Part shown: positions 1 to 11,400 of the stretch, piece after piece
How the letters are laid out: every line of letters starts with the position of its first letter
Position numbering within the stretch: position 1 is the stretch's first letter
Source: Taxillus chinensis
Taxonomy: Eukaryota; Streptophyta; Magnoliopsida; Santalales; Loranthaceae
Direction of reading: 5' to 3'
DNA: 64,000 nucleotides
Assembly (NCBI GenBank): GCA_023512835.1
Contig: CM042091.1
Span: forward strand, 2,614,553 to 2,678,552
Translations under genes and position numbers: made by a program
The notes under the pieces: model-generated
Database searches by the model: none
What the model was told of the DNA's origin: nothing
The model's input: only the letters and a program-made list of their open reading frames with translations

Positions 1-697
1 TGATCACTTCTCTTGTTTGCTTGTTTTCAAATTACTTCATATGCTCAGACTTCTTAATTTTTAGACTTAATTGACAGCTTGAGCAATAGGATTTGGTCCT
101 TCTGAAACACACCAGCTTAGATGCTAACTGGCAATATTATTTTGATATGAAATATATTGTTGTGAAACATGAGTTTATTCTGAGATGTATATGAAAAATC
201 ATCTTAGCCAATAAGAGGGTTGGCTAAGATAGATATGTAGATTTTTTAATTATCTAATGATCTTGTGATGATTGAGGTTTTTTTTATATGATGATATGAC
301 AATATTCTTGTTTTTTCGAAACAATTAAGAGGGTTGGCGCCCCCCCCCCTTCCGGTCTCAGTTTGCTCCGTCCAGGTGTCCTCATCCCATACTCATTGAA
401 GACCATTTGGTGTGGGCTTATGTAAAATTGTGTTTAAAGAGAATAAAATAATAAAATAATTGTCATTCTATCCTTTTTTTAAATATTTAAAATCAATTAT
501 AAACATCCTTTTTTAGTTCTACAATGTCCTTTCCACTATTGTTACTAAACTGTTAATTTTAATATTGAATATCAACTGTTTGATGGACTTCAATGTTGTT
601 AAAAGTGTTACCTATTTGCCTTTTTTTGTCTCACTGTTGTCTTAAATGTCAGTTGATGTATAAGAGCTACTGAATTGTTATTTTATTCTGATGACAG
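1..697 (+). other. Intron upstream of the DEAD-box helicase last exon
   Basis: AT-rich sequence with no recognisable exon. It ends in a pyrimidine-rich stretch and the acceptor ...ACAG at 694-697, directly before the helicase exon. A C-tract lies near 340-350. I read it as intron of the helicase gene whose other exons lie left of the window; the intron's own donor is not in view. Confidence 0.6.
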
Positions 698-1054
698 CTC
701 CCTAGGATTGCTGTGTCCGAAGGGGACAAAGCTATGTTTAGCGGAATGGGCGGTGGCAGTGCCAATGGATATGGTCGTACTGGATATACCCGATCTGGCG
801 GATATGGCAATTCTGGCGGATATGGCAGGTCTGGCGGATATGGCAATTCTGGCGGATATGGCAGGTCTGGCGGCTATGGCAGTTCTGGAGGCTATGGCAG
901 TTCTGGAGGCTATGGCAGTTCTGGCGGCTATGGTTCAGGCCGATCAGGAAGTGGGTTCAACTCTAGTTCAAATCGATCAAGTGGGTTTGAGGGCTTTGGC
1001 TCAGGTCGATCGGGTTCAAGCCGTTTTAGCAACTTTGGTGATGACTCGGAGTGA
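698..1054 (+). CDS. DEAD-box RNA helicase, C-terminal (last) exon, mitochondrial RH53/RH9 type
   Basis: This is the last coding exon of a plant DEAD-box ATP-dependent RNA helicase, 118 codons plus TGA. It starts just after an ACAG acceptor, in phase 0, and reads LPRIAVSEGDKAMF, which matches the short segment that follows the helicase core in the mitochondrial RH53/RH9 (PMH) group. The rest is low complexity: eight SGGYG[N/R/S] units, then Ser/Gly/Arg/Phe-rich sequence ending in GDDSE. Family members act in group II intron splicing and RNA folding in mitochondria, and the Gly-rich tail is thought to bind RNA. The ATPase motifs (Walker A, DEAD, SAT) are not in the window, so the assignment rests on the tail and its junction. 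RH3-type plastid helicases also have Gly-rich tails but end in a zinc knuckle, which is absent here. An overlapping longer frame (675-1106) is a shadow. Confidence 0.7.
   Translation, partial: LPRIAVSEGDKAMFSGMGGGSANGYGRTGYTRSGGYGNSGGYGRSGGYGNSGGYGRSGGYGSSGGYGSSGGYGSSGGYGSGRSGSGFNSSSNRSSGFEGFGSGRSGSSRFSNFGDDSE
794..937 (+). repeat. 18-bp coding minisatellite, 8 units
   Basis: Eight head-to-tail 18-bp units encode SGGYG followed by N, R or S. Units 1-4 use GGATAT and alternate N/R at the last codon; units 5-8 use GGCTAT, mostly with Ser. The two blocks suggest two rounds of unit duplication inside the helicase tail. Confidence 0.85.
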
Positions 1055-2738
1055 TTCCATCAAATGGTGTGTGCGCTTTTTTGCCGTTCCACTAGTAATT
1101 CTTTAAACCGTAGATTTTTTTGGTCATTACTTTTTATCTAACCTCTCATGATGAAGGAAAATAATTTAAGTGAAAAAACAAGCAGATTAGGTTCCAGATT
1201 TCTCTTGTTTATGCCGTTTTCACACTTTCCTTCAGGAAATGGGTTAGGTTAAACTCCGGCAGTCTGGCTAGCATATGGAATTAATTCTCTGGAGGTCAAC
1301 TTGTCCCAGAAACTCGTACTTCGTTGGACTTCTTTCGGGACTAGTGATTCCGAAGTATCAGAGGCATTTGGGAAAAGTGTAATGCTGCCTTTATGTAGAA
1401 GAAATATATATTGTGAAGATACTTGTGCTCATAATATGTGATTTCCTGCTAGACTGTTGGAGAAAGCAGTGCTCTCTCGGTAACTATTTTTTAAGTGCTC
1501 ATGGTACACAATTTGGTTTGCTTATCCCAATAATTAGAGGAAAGTTCAATTTTTATGCCCCTAGTATCCTTTTAAGATTTATAGCCGTGTGAAAATAGGA
1601 CACAATTGAACGCCTCGGATGCCCCTTGTGGTTGTATTATTGATGGGACTTCTAGGCTGCTTTTGGTATTCCCGTTTTTAGGTACGGTTTTTTAAATTTA
1701 AATTTATTTTCGAAATTCTGCTTTTAAAGCATGTGAATTTTGTGTGAGGCTGATATTTTTTAAATTTAAATTTAATTTTGAGTGTAGAATTAAATATTTT
1801 ATTTTATTATTTGCGTTTGTAATATTATATTTTATTAAAAAAATCATGGAATATATATTTAAAAGATTTTTTTAAATATATATTTCCTATTATATTGAAA
1901 TTATTTTTGAATTTTGAATTCAATGCAATTTCCAACATGCTCCTAGTTTCTTGGTTTTGGTACATGAAGCTATGCGTTTTAGTGAGCTTGTTCTGTTTTT
2001 ATAAGTGGGTTAATAGTTTATCAATAGTTGTGTACTGATTGAAGGAGCTTACTTTTATCTTTTCACACGACCTCGACATTTGGATTTCTTTTCACTAGGC
2101 CGGTAATATAGATAGGCAGGGTTATGTAGGCGGTATTTTCTCTAGTGTTCAATTGGGAGTCGTATTTTTTAAAACATGCCTCGTGTGTGGTCTCAGGGCA
2201 GTTATTTTAATTTTTTTTTAAATTTATAGATTTTAATTATTTTTTATATTTATATATAAATATATAGTTTAATTATTTTTATATATTTAAAATAATATTT
2301 TTTATATTTTTTATTTAATAATAATTTTTTATAATTTAATATGTAATAAAATTAAAATTTCTGAGAAATATAAAAATAAAATATTTGATAATTATAAAAA
2401 ATAAATAATGCTTTGTGTTTTAAATATTTAATTGATATTTTTGTTTATTTGTTTTAGTTACTTTATAGATATTTTAATTTTTATCGCTAAAGCATTCTAC
2501 TTTTTCATTTTGATAACTTTGAAATGAAAGACTTGTGTGTTGCTTTTGGTTAGCATTGATTATTTTTTAAAATAAAATTATTTTTAAAATTTAAGAATGA
2601 AAAAAAAAATTATTACTCATAAATAATTTTAAATTATTTGAGTTTATAATTTTTTTTAAATAATATATATATATTTAATGTCTGTATATGCATGTATATG
2701 TATATAAATTTGGATTGTTGATTAGAAATTCTTATTTG

Positions 2739-2779
<41 letters not shown>

Positions 2780-2846
2780 CTTGAAGTAGGGAAATATCAT
2801 ATTTTCTCCTTGTTACAAATAATAATTATTTTTTTATGCGACACAG
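1055..2846. other. Helicase 3' UTR and AT-rich spacer or first intron of the next gene
   Basis: The first few hundred bases are probably the helicase 3' UTR. The rest is very AT-rich with no recognised coding sequence, and has a (TA)n microsatellite at about 2741-2776. The missing 5' exon of the membrane-protein gene at 2847 should lie here or within an unseen intron, but I could not identify it. Confidence 0.5.
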
Positions 2847-3786
2847 CGACCTGATTTACGCCTTCAGGGTCTTGCTATTTCTTTGCTGTTTTCTTGTGTA
2901 TTAGGTCTTCTATCATCTCTAGCTTCCACCATGGGTATGTTTTCATACTGTTTCATGCAAAAAATGGCATTACTTTATCCAATTTACTTTAAAACGCTGC
3001 GTTAATTAGGAAAAGTATTTTATTTCCTTGTGTATTTTCTGTTTGATGCAAAAATGGCATTACACTACGTATTTTCCAAGCCAGAAATTACTATCTTAGG
3101 AAATAAAAAATAAAAAATCTTTAAACTACGCTAGAGAACTGACCACGGCGTCTGGAGAGGTTGTATAGTTTCTAGTAATTAACTTATAAATTCTCTTTCA
3201 ATTTTTGTACCGACAAAAAAGAAAGAAACAAGCGTCGTTATCATTATTACGAGAAGCCATTCAGAAATAAATGAACTACTGGCTACCCAAAATGAGAGTA
3301 AAACTTAAGTGAAGCCCAACATCAACAAAATAAGTAAGCTTTTTGTCACAACTTAAGCTTATTTGCATCTTGCTTTTGCTGAAATCATAATTTATAATTA
3401 CCATTTCTTCTTGCAGCCTGAGAGAATTATGTTAATTGTTCAGTTGTATTTATTCTTGTAACCTTACGATAGTTTTGTTGGCAGTGGTGAATAAGAGTTA
3501 CATATGGGCTTCTGCTTCCTGCCAGTTCGCAATTGTTGTGCTGTTTGCCCGTATCTTTTACACCGTGGTACGTAGGATCAGTTTTCTTCATAAAATTGAT
3601 TAGCTAAAAAATGTAGTTCTTCAAGGTTATACTTATTTATTTCACATGCAGCTTGATGTAAACCCCATCCTCTCAGTAATCCTTTCCTCATTCACTGGTT
3701 TTGGCATTGCGATGAGTACAAATTCTCTTCTTATTGAGTATCTAAGCGGAAAGCAGGCATCCTTACACTTTACGTCGGCATGTTAG
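2847..3786 (+). CDS. Small plant membrane protein of unknown function, 3 exons seen, 5' end missing
   Basis: Exons 2847-2934, 3485-3567 and 3652-3786 join in one frame through GT..AG introns: acceptor ACACAG before 2847, donor GTATGT after 2934, acceptor GGCAG, donor GTACGT, acceptor TGCAG. The product begins RPDLRLQGLAISLLF and has three hydrophobic segments: one through LAISLLF to STMVV, one from SYIWASASCQ to FARIFYTV, and one from ILSVILSSFT to LLIEYL. I recall similar short plant proteins (RLQGLA, then VNKSY.WA, then FARIFY) but no name or function. No in-frame ATG precedes 2847 (stop at 2823), so an upstream exon is needed. After IEYL the frame ends in a short non-basic tail. The frame one base over stays open to about 3916 and is rich in His, Gln and Arg, so a frameshift at the C-terminus is possible. 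It could also be a pseudogene. Confidence 0.6.
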
Positions 3787-5435
3787 CAGGGGTACCCGGC
3801 ATCATCCACATCAACGAGAACAGCACCACCACCAAAAACAACCGCGGCGAGCTGTGACAGGCAGAATATCCTATTGCAGTATCATAAAGATAAAGATGAT
3901 AATATTCAGGTCCTAAAACACGTTGCAATAGAGTTATCTTCATTCTTAGCCTATAAAGAATAATACAAAAAAAAATGTTCTGGATGTAATGCATCCTTGC
4001 AGAAAGTTGGGGGTGGAAAGCTCGTGCTTATATCACTACATGGATAGGTAGGCTTTCAAGAAGTATATGGTTTTGAATCCATACGATTTTGACTCCTCGG
4101 CGCTTGACAGGCCTGAGTCTCTTTCCATGTATTTTTCTTTGTTCTGAGTAATGGGCATATAAAAATTCATGCCGGTTATCGTCAGGTATATTGAATATCA
4201 AAATGTAACCTGTAAAAACATGAACCCTCATTTTCAAATACAATAGAATATATATATATATATATATACATACATACATACATACATATAGTAACTTGGT
4301 TTGATATTTCTAAAATTATATTTGATTTTCATGCTTTTTTTTGGTCTTGATGTTAGCTTCAAATCACTCTTTCAGTTGTCCGAGGGATTGCTCTGAATAT
4401 ACTTTTAATAAAAATATACTTTCATATTATTATTATTAAATAAAAAATATTTTATTTATTTATTTATTTATTTATTATAATAATAATATTTTAACTATAT
4501 CTAATAATTATTTAAATATATTAAATAAAGATAACACAACCTAATAATTAATAAATTATATTTTTTTAAATAAATTTACAGCAAATTTTTTTTTTTACGG
4601 ATTATTATAATTTTATAATTGTATTTATAAATATTTGTAAATAAATTTATAAATACATATTTATGAACTATTCGTGAACAATATAGTAATATTAGTCAAC
4701 ATTTCATAAATATCATAATTTAAGACGCATATTCGGTTCAATTTATTAAAAAATAATAACAAATATGTTCAAATATCTTACAACTCGGTTTAGCTCGATT
4801 TGTTTACAGCTCTAATCTCACTAAATGCAAAAGCATACTCTTTGGCATCGTAAGAATGGAACAATCAAAAAAAATTTAGTGGTGAAAACAATGAGGTCAA
4901 TGGAGATCCCAATGCACCTAAAATAAATAAATAAACCTCAATGTAAAGGGAGTAAGATAAGCTCTCTTAGAATTCCCATAAACTTTTCCGGTTCCTATTT
5001 CTATCATTGGTAGCTTTAACTGTGGAAAAAAAATGAACGAGAAAATCCTAAATGGAATGGAGACTGCAAATCAAAAGGCATTCCTAGAAGTTGAATAGAA
5101 AATTCGCAATAAAGATTAGTACTATAGCTATTAGCTAAATAACAGTGGTTTACCTTACCTATTCTCTGTCCTGTGTATTTCTTTTTATTATTTAACAAAG
5201 TATCTCTTTCCTTAAAAAAAAAACAGTGGTTCACCATATAGTTGCTGACGTAAAAATAAATAAATAATTAATTAAAAACCTTACATTTTTCCAGTCAAAA
5301 CCCATATAGCACAGCAATGGGAGAAAAAAATAACAAATTACATCTTCATATGCCTTCTAATTTGCAATTCTTTCCCCCTTTCTAATTTGTCAATCGCCAA
5401 TACAATTATACAACTAATCCAACTTGGGCAGCATG
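3787..5435. other. Intergenic, AT-rich, with transposon-like debris
   Basis: No gene recognised. There is a (TA)n/(CATA)n microsatellite at about 4248-4288 and a TTTA repeat near 4455-4485. Around 4590-4815 the text resembles decayed ends of plant transposons (GCTCGATTTGTTTACAGCTC near 4793). The last few hundred bases before 5436 are presumably the 3' UTR of the kinase gene on the minus strand. Confidence 0.4.
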
Positions 5436-8400
5436 TCAGCATTTATATTTTTCAATTTGGGACTCCAACAGATTCCAGGCTAGCAATGCTGCTCCCACGG
5501 CAGGCTCCACCTAAATTTTCATGAAAACTAAGTATGATAACAAATTAATACAGGGGGGAAAAATTTAAACGCCCATAAAACAAACTGTTGGGCACGAAAG
5601 CAATTCACCATGTATATGGCATTTGGATGAACAATGGTGAACTTGGAGATTTAAGTACTACGTTGAATTCTTTTAGTACCGCCCCACTTTCTTTCCCATA
5701 TAATTCTAGACATTAAAATGGATAAGCTGAAATAAATAATTTATGCTCTCCAACAAGGTCTACATTTCCAAATTCCAGTCCTAGTTACAAAATTAATGAA
5801 GGACAACGCCTATAACAAAACTCCCTGAATATATATATATAACTATTTTATAGGTAAATACGATAATTTAAAGAAAAATCAAACAATTTTTACAATTATG
5901 TATAGATCCAAATAACACTTCCTAATTAAAATTATTCTACGTGATAAATGAAAAAAATATGGAAATTCAATACAATCCCATAAAAAATTTAACTAATAGA
6001 TATAATTCTTAAATTTAAAATTTTAGGCATAGAGCTTATAAGCGTATATATACTTCATCAATTGATGTAGGACAGGGTACAAACAATAAACAAAACTTTA
6101 TCCAGCACCTACTAAAAGCTCCTGGACACATATACCCTTTCAATCATCCCCAAGGAATTCCACCAGATTAACAGTGTTATTTTAAAGAAGTATCAGCCTC
6201 TTCAACTTCGTTGTGTCAATTGCAAGAAAGCGACACTATCCCTAGGGCAATGGTGGCTGTAAGAATGATCTTTTCTCAACACTATAGTATTCAGTGGAAA
6301 CTTCTCAATACCATTTTGTTTCCCCAACACTACTTGGTATTGAAAAGAACCAGCAAAGAAATAAGAGGGTGCTCCAGCTCCAATAAGGCTTGCATTTCCA
6401 GTCATAGCCACTAAGTATGTTTGCACTATTGAAATAAGTTTTCCCCTCTTATGACATCTAAAATTAAGTACTGTCAATTCAGTTTTAGCAAACAATTTCG
6501 GCCTCCTTCCTGCAGGAAGCATTAGTAACGTCTAACATTAATTCTTCCATCACCTGCTATTTGTAGCCAAACTGCCAATAATGTAACTAAAAGAAGCAAC
6601 AGAGCTTTACCTGTACAATAGTAAAATCATCACTCTTCATAGAAAAAAATGCTAACCTTTGGCCGAATTGGAAGAGCCCCAGGGAAGTCTTTCAATATAC
6701 AGTTTATAACTTCTTTCCCTATATTCATATTGGCTTCAAGAACACCACCAACCATAACTAGAGGAAATGATTTTTTTCCATCTGCAATTGTTTATCATAA
6801 ATCTATTAATATTTTAATAGATCTCTCCAAACGAACCTGGTGCATCATTCAGTGCAAAAAATTTAAAATATATTATTTGCCTTAGTTATATAAAGTTACA
6901 TAACAGCCCACGAACCGATCCCATTGTCATATTAGAGTTATAATATGACAAGCTTGTTATATAATGTCATCAGAGCATCTATAACAATTGTTCATACAAA
7001 GCATCGATTCAAGTAGATGGAATTTAAAGGAACAGACAATGTTGGTGTCACTACGATACCTTTGCCACATAAGCCAAGTCTTTGGACGACAGCTTTCACA
7101 CTTACAGCCAACTCCCGAACAGACTCTAGTAAGATCTTATTTGCAACTTCATCACCAGATTCTGCAGAAGATACAACAGCTGGAACAAGTGCTGCAATGC
7201 GAGCCCAAGAAGGATCTGCATACGTCCACCTAAATTGACATAAGATGGAAACCACTTAAGCCAATATCACACTTAGATTAATTGTGCAATACCATGGAGC
7301 TAACATAAAATGTAAGTAAATTAAAATATTAAATATAACCATGATCTCCAGAATTCTTCTGTTTTTCATAGAATTTTAAGAAACAATCAACAAAAACACA
7401 AAATTATCCTAGTCATGAAGTAATTTACCCAAATTCACCCACACCATCACCAGACAGAAACTAAATTAAATTAATAAAACAAATTTATATGCAAGTGGAG
7501 CCATCTATTATGGCCAACAAAAACATACAGTTCCCCGAGTCGTCAAAGGATTCAATAGAAGTCCCCCCGGCACACATCACTTCCAGTCGGAAAGTAATTG
7601 AGTGGAACCCATCCTACTAGAATTTTTTGCTAGGTCTTTCATTTTCTCCAAGATGTTGTGGTAGGAGAAAAAGGCTTCAGTCACTGCAACTACATGTAAT
7701 AAAAATTAAGAGCATCAACAAACTTCAAATTGGTACCCGATAAGTTCATCTGGAGAAGAAAGACCAAGCGCCTTCAATATATTACAAGTAAGTGCTGTTG
7801 GTGGACCACGACCATCGTGCGACCGTATAACTGCAGTTAATGCCTGGGCAGCTATTCCATATCCACTGCAAGTAAACAAACATATCACATTTGCAAACAT
7901 ACAGGCCAATGAAATTTTGAGTTTTTTCCCTAGAATCCAATTCTCACAGGTGTATAGATTTACAAATTTTATTGGCAACTGCAACTTTTTGCTGACAAAG
8001 GATAGGATAGACAAATTCAAATAGCCATCAAAACTTGAAAGTGTTATGATTATGAGTGAAATAAACTACAGAAAATTATTAATTTAAACCTTAATAACTA
8101 GTCTAGAGTAAGATATTATATTTAAAAGAAGCTCAAATTATCATCGGCATTAGATAGGATGACAAAAGGTAATCAAAGCAGGATTAAATTAACTTAAATC
8201 TATTCAGGGTCTCCCTCCCTCCTCTCTCATTTTGAAAACCCCCAATATGGATCAGGAGGGTGCCTCTGGCATCTTTATCAACAACATTTCCATATGACCT
8301 ATGCGCACTTAGGCATATTTTACCTCTATAGATATATATTTATGAGAATTTCAGTGGATTGAGATTTGATAATAATGGAATCATATAGTTCTGGAAGGGT

Positions 8401-11400
8401 CAAATCTATCAGGGTGGCGTCATGGTACATGTGAGCCAACGGCTGTGATTTTTGCTGGGTTTTTAAGAATTTAACATTGATAAAATTCTGTTCAAAGAAT
8501 GATCTAGGTTACCTTTTCTTGCTACATGTCATGGTAATTGTGAGTTGGCTGCTATGAATTTTCTTTTAAAAGTCCAGTAATCCCAAATTCATCCAGCCAA
8601 GAATTCTTATTTTGGCCAATTAGTCTGTGTAGTGTATTGGAGAGGATTTTGATAGTAATATTCCACACGTTAATAATTTCATGTTAGCATTCTGTGTGGG
8701 AACTTCTAAAATTTTCTTTGATTAAAAGAGGTTTCGAAAGCCTTGAGCATTTCCATTATTTGGGAGCGTAGGACAATATTAAACAGGTATTAAAAAATAA
8801 ACAAAAAAGTAATGATTCACCTATCACACATCTCAGTATTCATGTAAATTTCCCTTTGATTCCACTACCATAAAACTAGATATCCAATTTTTTTTCTTCC
8901 TTTCCCCATTCCATGCCTACAAAAAGCAAAACATAATGCCTGGGAAGAGCTAAGTGTGTAACACCAAATTGTAATTCCAGATGAATAACCACAAAGAAAG
9001 TCCATTGCATAACTGCTTTGTGAAAGCTAACTGTCAGACTTGGTCCTGCGCAGGAGTAAACACTATTGTTTCATGTTCATGATTGCTATGGTACCAAAAT
9101 ATTTAAATTAGGCAACTCCCCCAATAAAATGTGAGTATAGAATGCAAATTAATAAATGAATAAATAAAAGATAACAAAATGGTAAATGAATAAAAGCTAA
9201 TAATAATAATATTTTCCCTTCAAAAATCATTTAGGGAGAGAAGGAAATCACGTCCATGAAAACTGAAAAGTATAAAAGCACAAACCTTCCCCAATCGCCC
9301 AAGACAGGGCCCGCACCAGCAGCCCGAGCTTCTCTACCATCTTCTGCAACTCCATAAGCGATAGACCCAGTCCCAGCAATTAAAACGCATCCATGAAGTT
9401 TTCCCATTGTCCCACTTGCCAGTGCTGCCACAGCATCATTCTGAACAAACAACCTAACATGGTTGGGGAATATGCCCCTATATATTTTTAAAGCCAAAGC
9501 AAGCATATTCTAAGGCCAACCATATAATATTAACACAGGAAAAAATAAATAAACACAAACTCTGTATATAATAACATAGGTCATCATTCACTTGAGGAAA
9601 AGAAATGGAATGGATAATTGCTAAAAACATGTCAAGTCCTTACTAATTTGCAGAACATGGCAATCCCTATTAATAGTCTGCTACTAATTGTCACTTGTAA
9701 CCAACACCCAAAGCAAAGTAAATGACAGCAATAAAATATTCAACTATCTAGCCCTGTCGACAAGGGCAATTACTCCAGTCTATTCTAAATGAAGAAAGGA
9801 ACTACAGATGCTATATAGCACACCTTATAAATTTCTCCCAAGTTACTCACTCAGAACAAACATTACCAAAACTATATTGCAAGTCTAATGTCACAGAAAG
9901 TCTTGGCAGAAGCTTTAGAGAGTGTTTCAGTGAGTTTATTTATGTTTCAACCACCTAAAGTGTTTGGATGAAGGCATTTTTGCTTATAGAAGCATGTTTT
10001 TGCTTACAATAGTTGTTACAAATATGAATTTCCCCAAACACCGCTTAAAGGGGGCACCAAAACATTTACTTTCTTCCTTGTCTCAAGTTCTATTTATGTT
10101 GTTTATAGAACCATGTTTCTGTTTATAAAGCAACAATTTCTCTTAGGGTATGATGGTAAAAATGATCTTTCTTCCAAAATTATAGCATTTAGTGGAAACT
10201 CCCCAATACCGCCTTTTTTGTTTCCTGAATACTTATCAACATTGAATGGAACAATGGAAAAAAAAAAGTTCTCCAATAAGGCTTGTGCATTACCAATCTT
10301 ATTCTTAGCCACAAAATATGTTGCACTATTGTCATTCCTACTTCAATTCTTTCCTTTCTACTTGTTAACTCAAAATTATTTTTTTCCCTTTGTGACAGCT
10401 AAGAACATTCACATTGAGCTTAATATTGTTTAGCTAAATTGAAAACCAGTTTTACAAAATTTAATTGGTAACTTTTTACAACCCCAAATCAAAACTTAAC
10501 AAATTTGTTAGCTATCTTAATAAATATTAATTTTATTACAAATTGGGTCTTAATTTCTGCCGCTGTCACCGCTGCCCACGGATCTGCCCACATATTCCCC
10601 ACATGACAAGAAATCAAAGCGTAGGTTCATCCGAATTCTATTGGAGCCACTGATCATTGATTTCCTCAAAGACTCCGCCAATTCCAATCCCTCCGTTGTC
10701 TTTGACATCCTCATATCTGCCAACGCCAACCCAATCCACTGCAAGATCTTCATGCCCGGCCTCCGCCGGCACGCTACCAACCAGGCCCTGCTCCACTACT
10801 TTAGCCTCTATGGCCCTGTTGAGGACTGCAATGTTGTCACTGACAAGCTCACTAGCAAGTCCAAAGGCAATGAATTTGTCCTCTTCCAGACCTGAGCCGG
10901 CCAGGAAAGCCCTCAAGCAATCCCAAATGTTCCGATCATCGAAATCTCAGACGAGGCATGGCACGAATGCTCTGATCTTCAATCCATGCTTGATTTTGCG
11001 AAGTTTAGTACTAGTGCTCTAACATTTGATATATCGGCCCATGAGGGACTCGTTAGGGTCGTTAGACACACTAAAGGCACAATAAGATATCAAGTATTCG
11101 ATCCCAGTAGCAAGCGGGATAGGAGTGGGGTGGAATTAAAAAAAATATCAATAAACATATGATATATTTGTAGTATTTTTACAATAATATTTGGACTTGA
11201 TATAACTTTGATTCCATTATATGATGGCAAAGTAATCCATATTAGAAGGGTGGTCTAGCATAATACCTAACCCATGCATGCAGCAAGGATGTATTCAGAG
11301 CAAGAACCCACAATACACAAGTCATGATGGGGAAATTGAACTATATACAATTATTATCAGGCAAAAGCACTAGTACATATCTAAAAATTGAAAACTAATT

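Noticed and set aside
675..1106. 143-codon frame with MAILADMAGLADMA-like repeats
   Set aside because: It is the 18-bp minisatellite read in another frame. The overlapping SGGYG frame joins a conserved helicase segment and a splice acceptor.
4028..5237. Short minus-strand frames near 4028-4279 and 5016-5237
   Set aside because: Low complexity, no family similarity, and no splice or start context.
10926..11160. Continuation of an open frame after the UBA2-like pseudogene
   Set aside because: It has no recognisable similarity to the RRM family or to any other I know, so it was not called as a gene.
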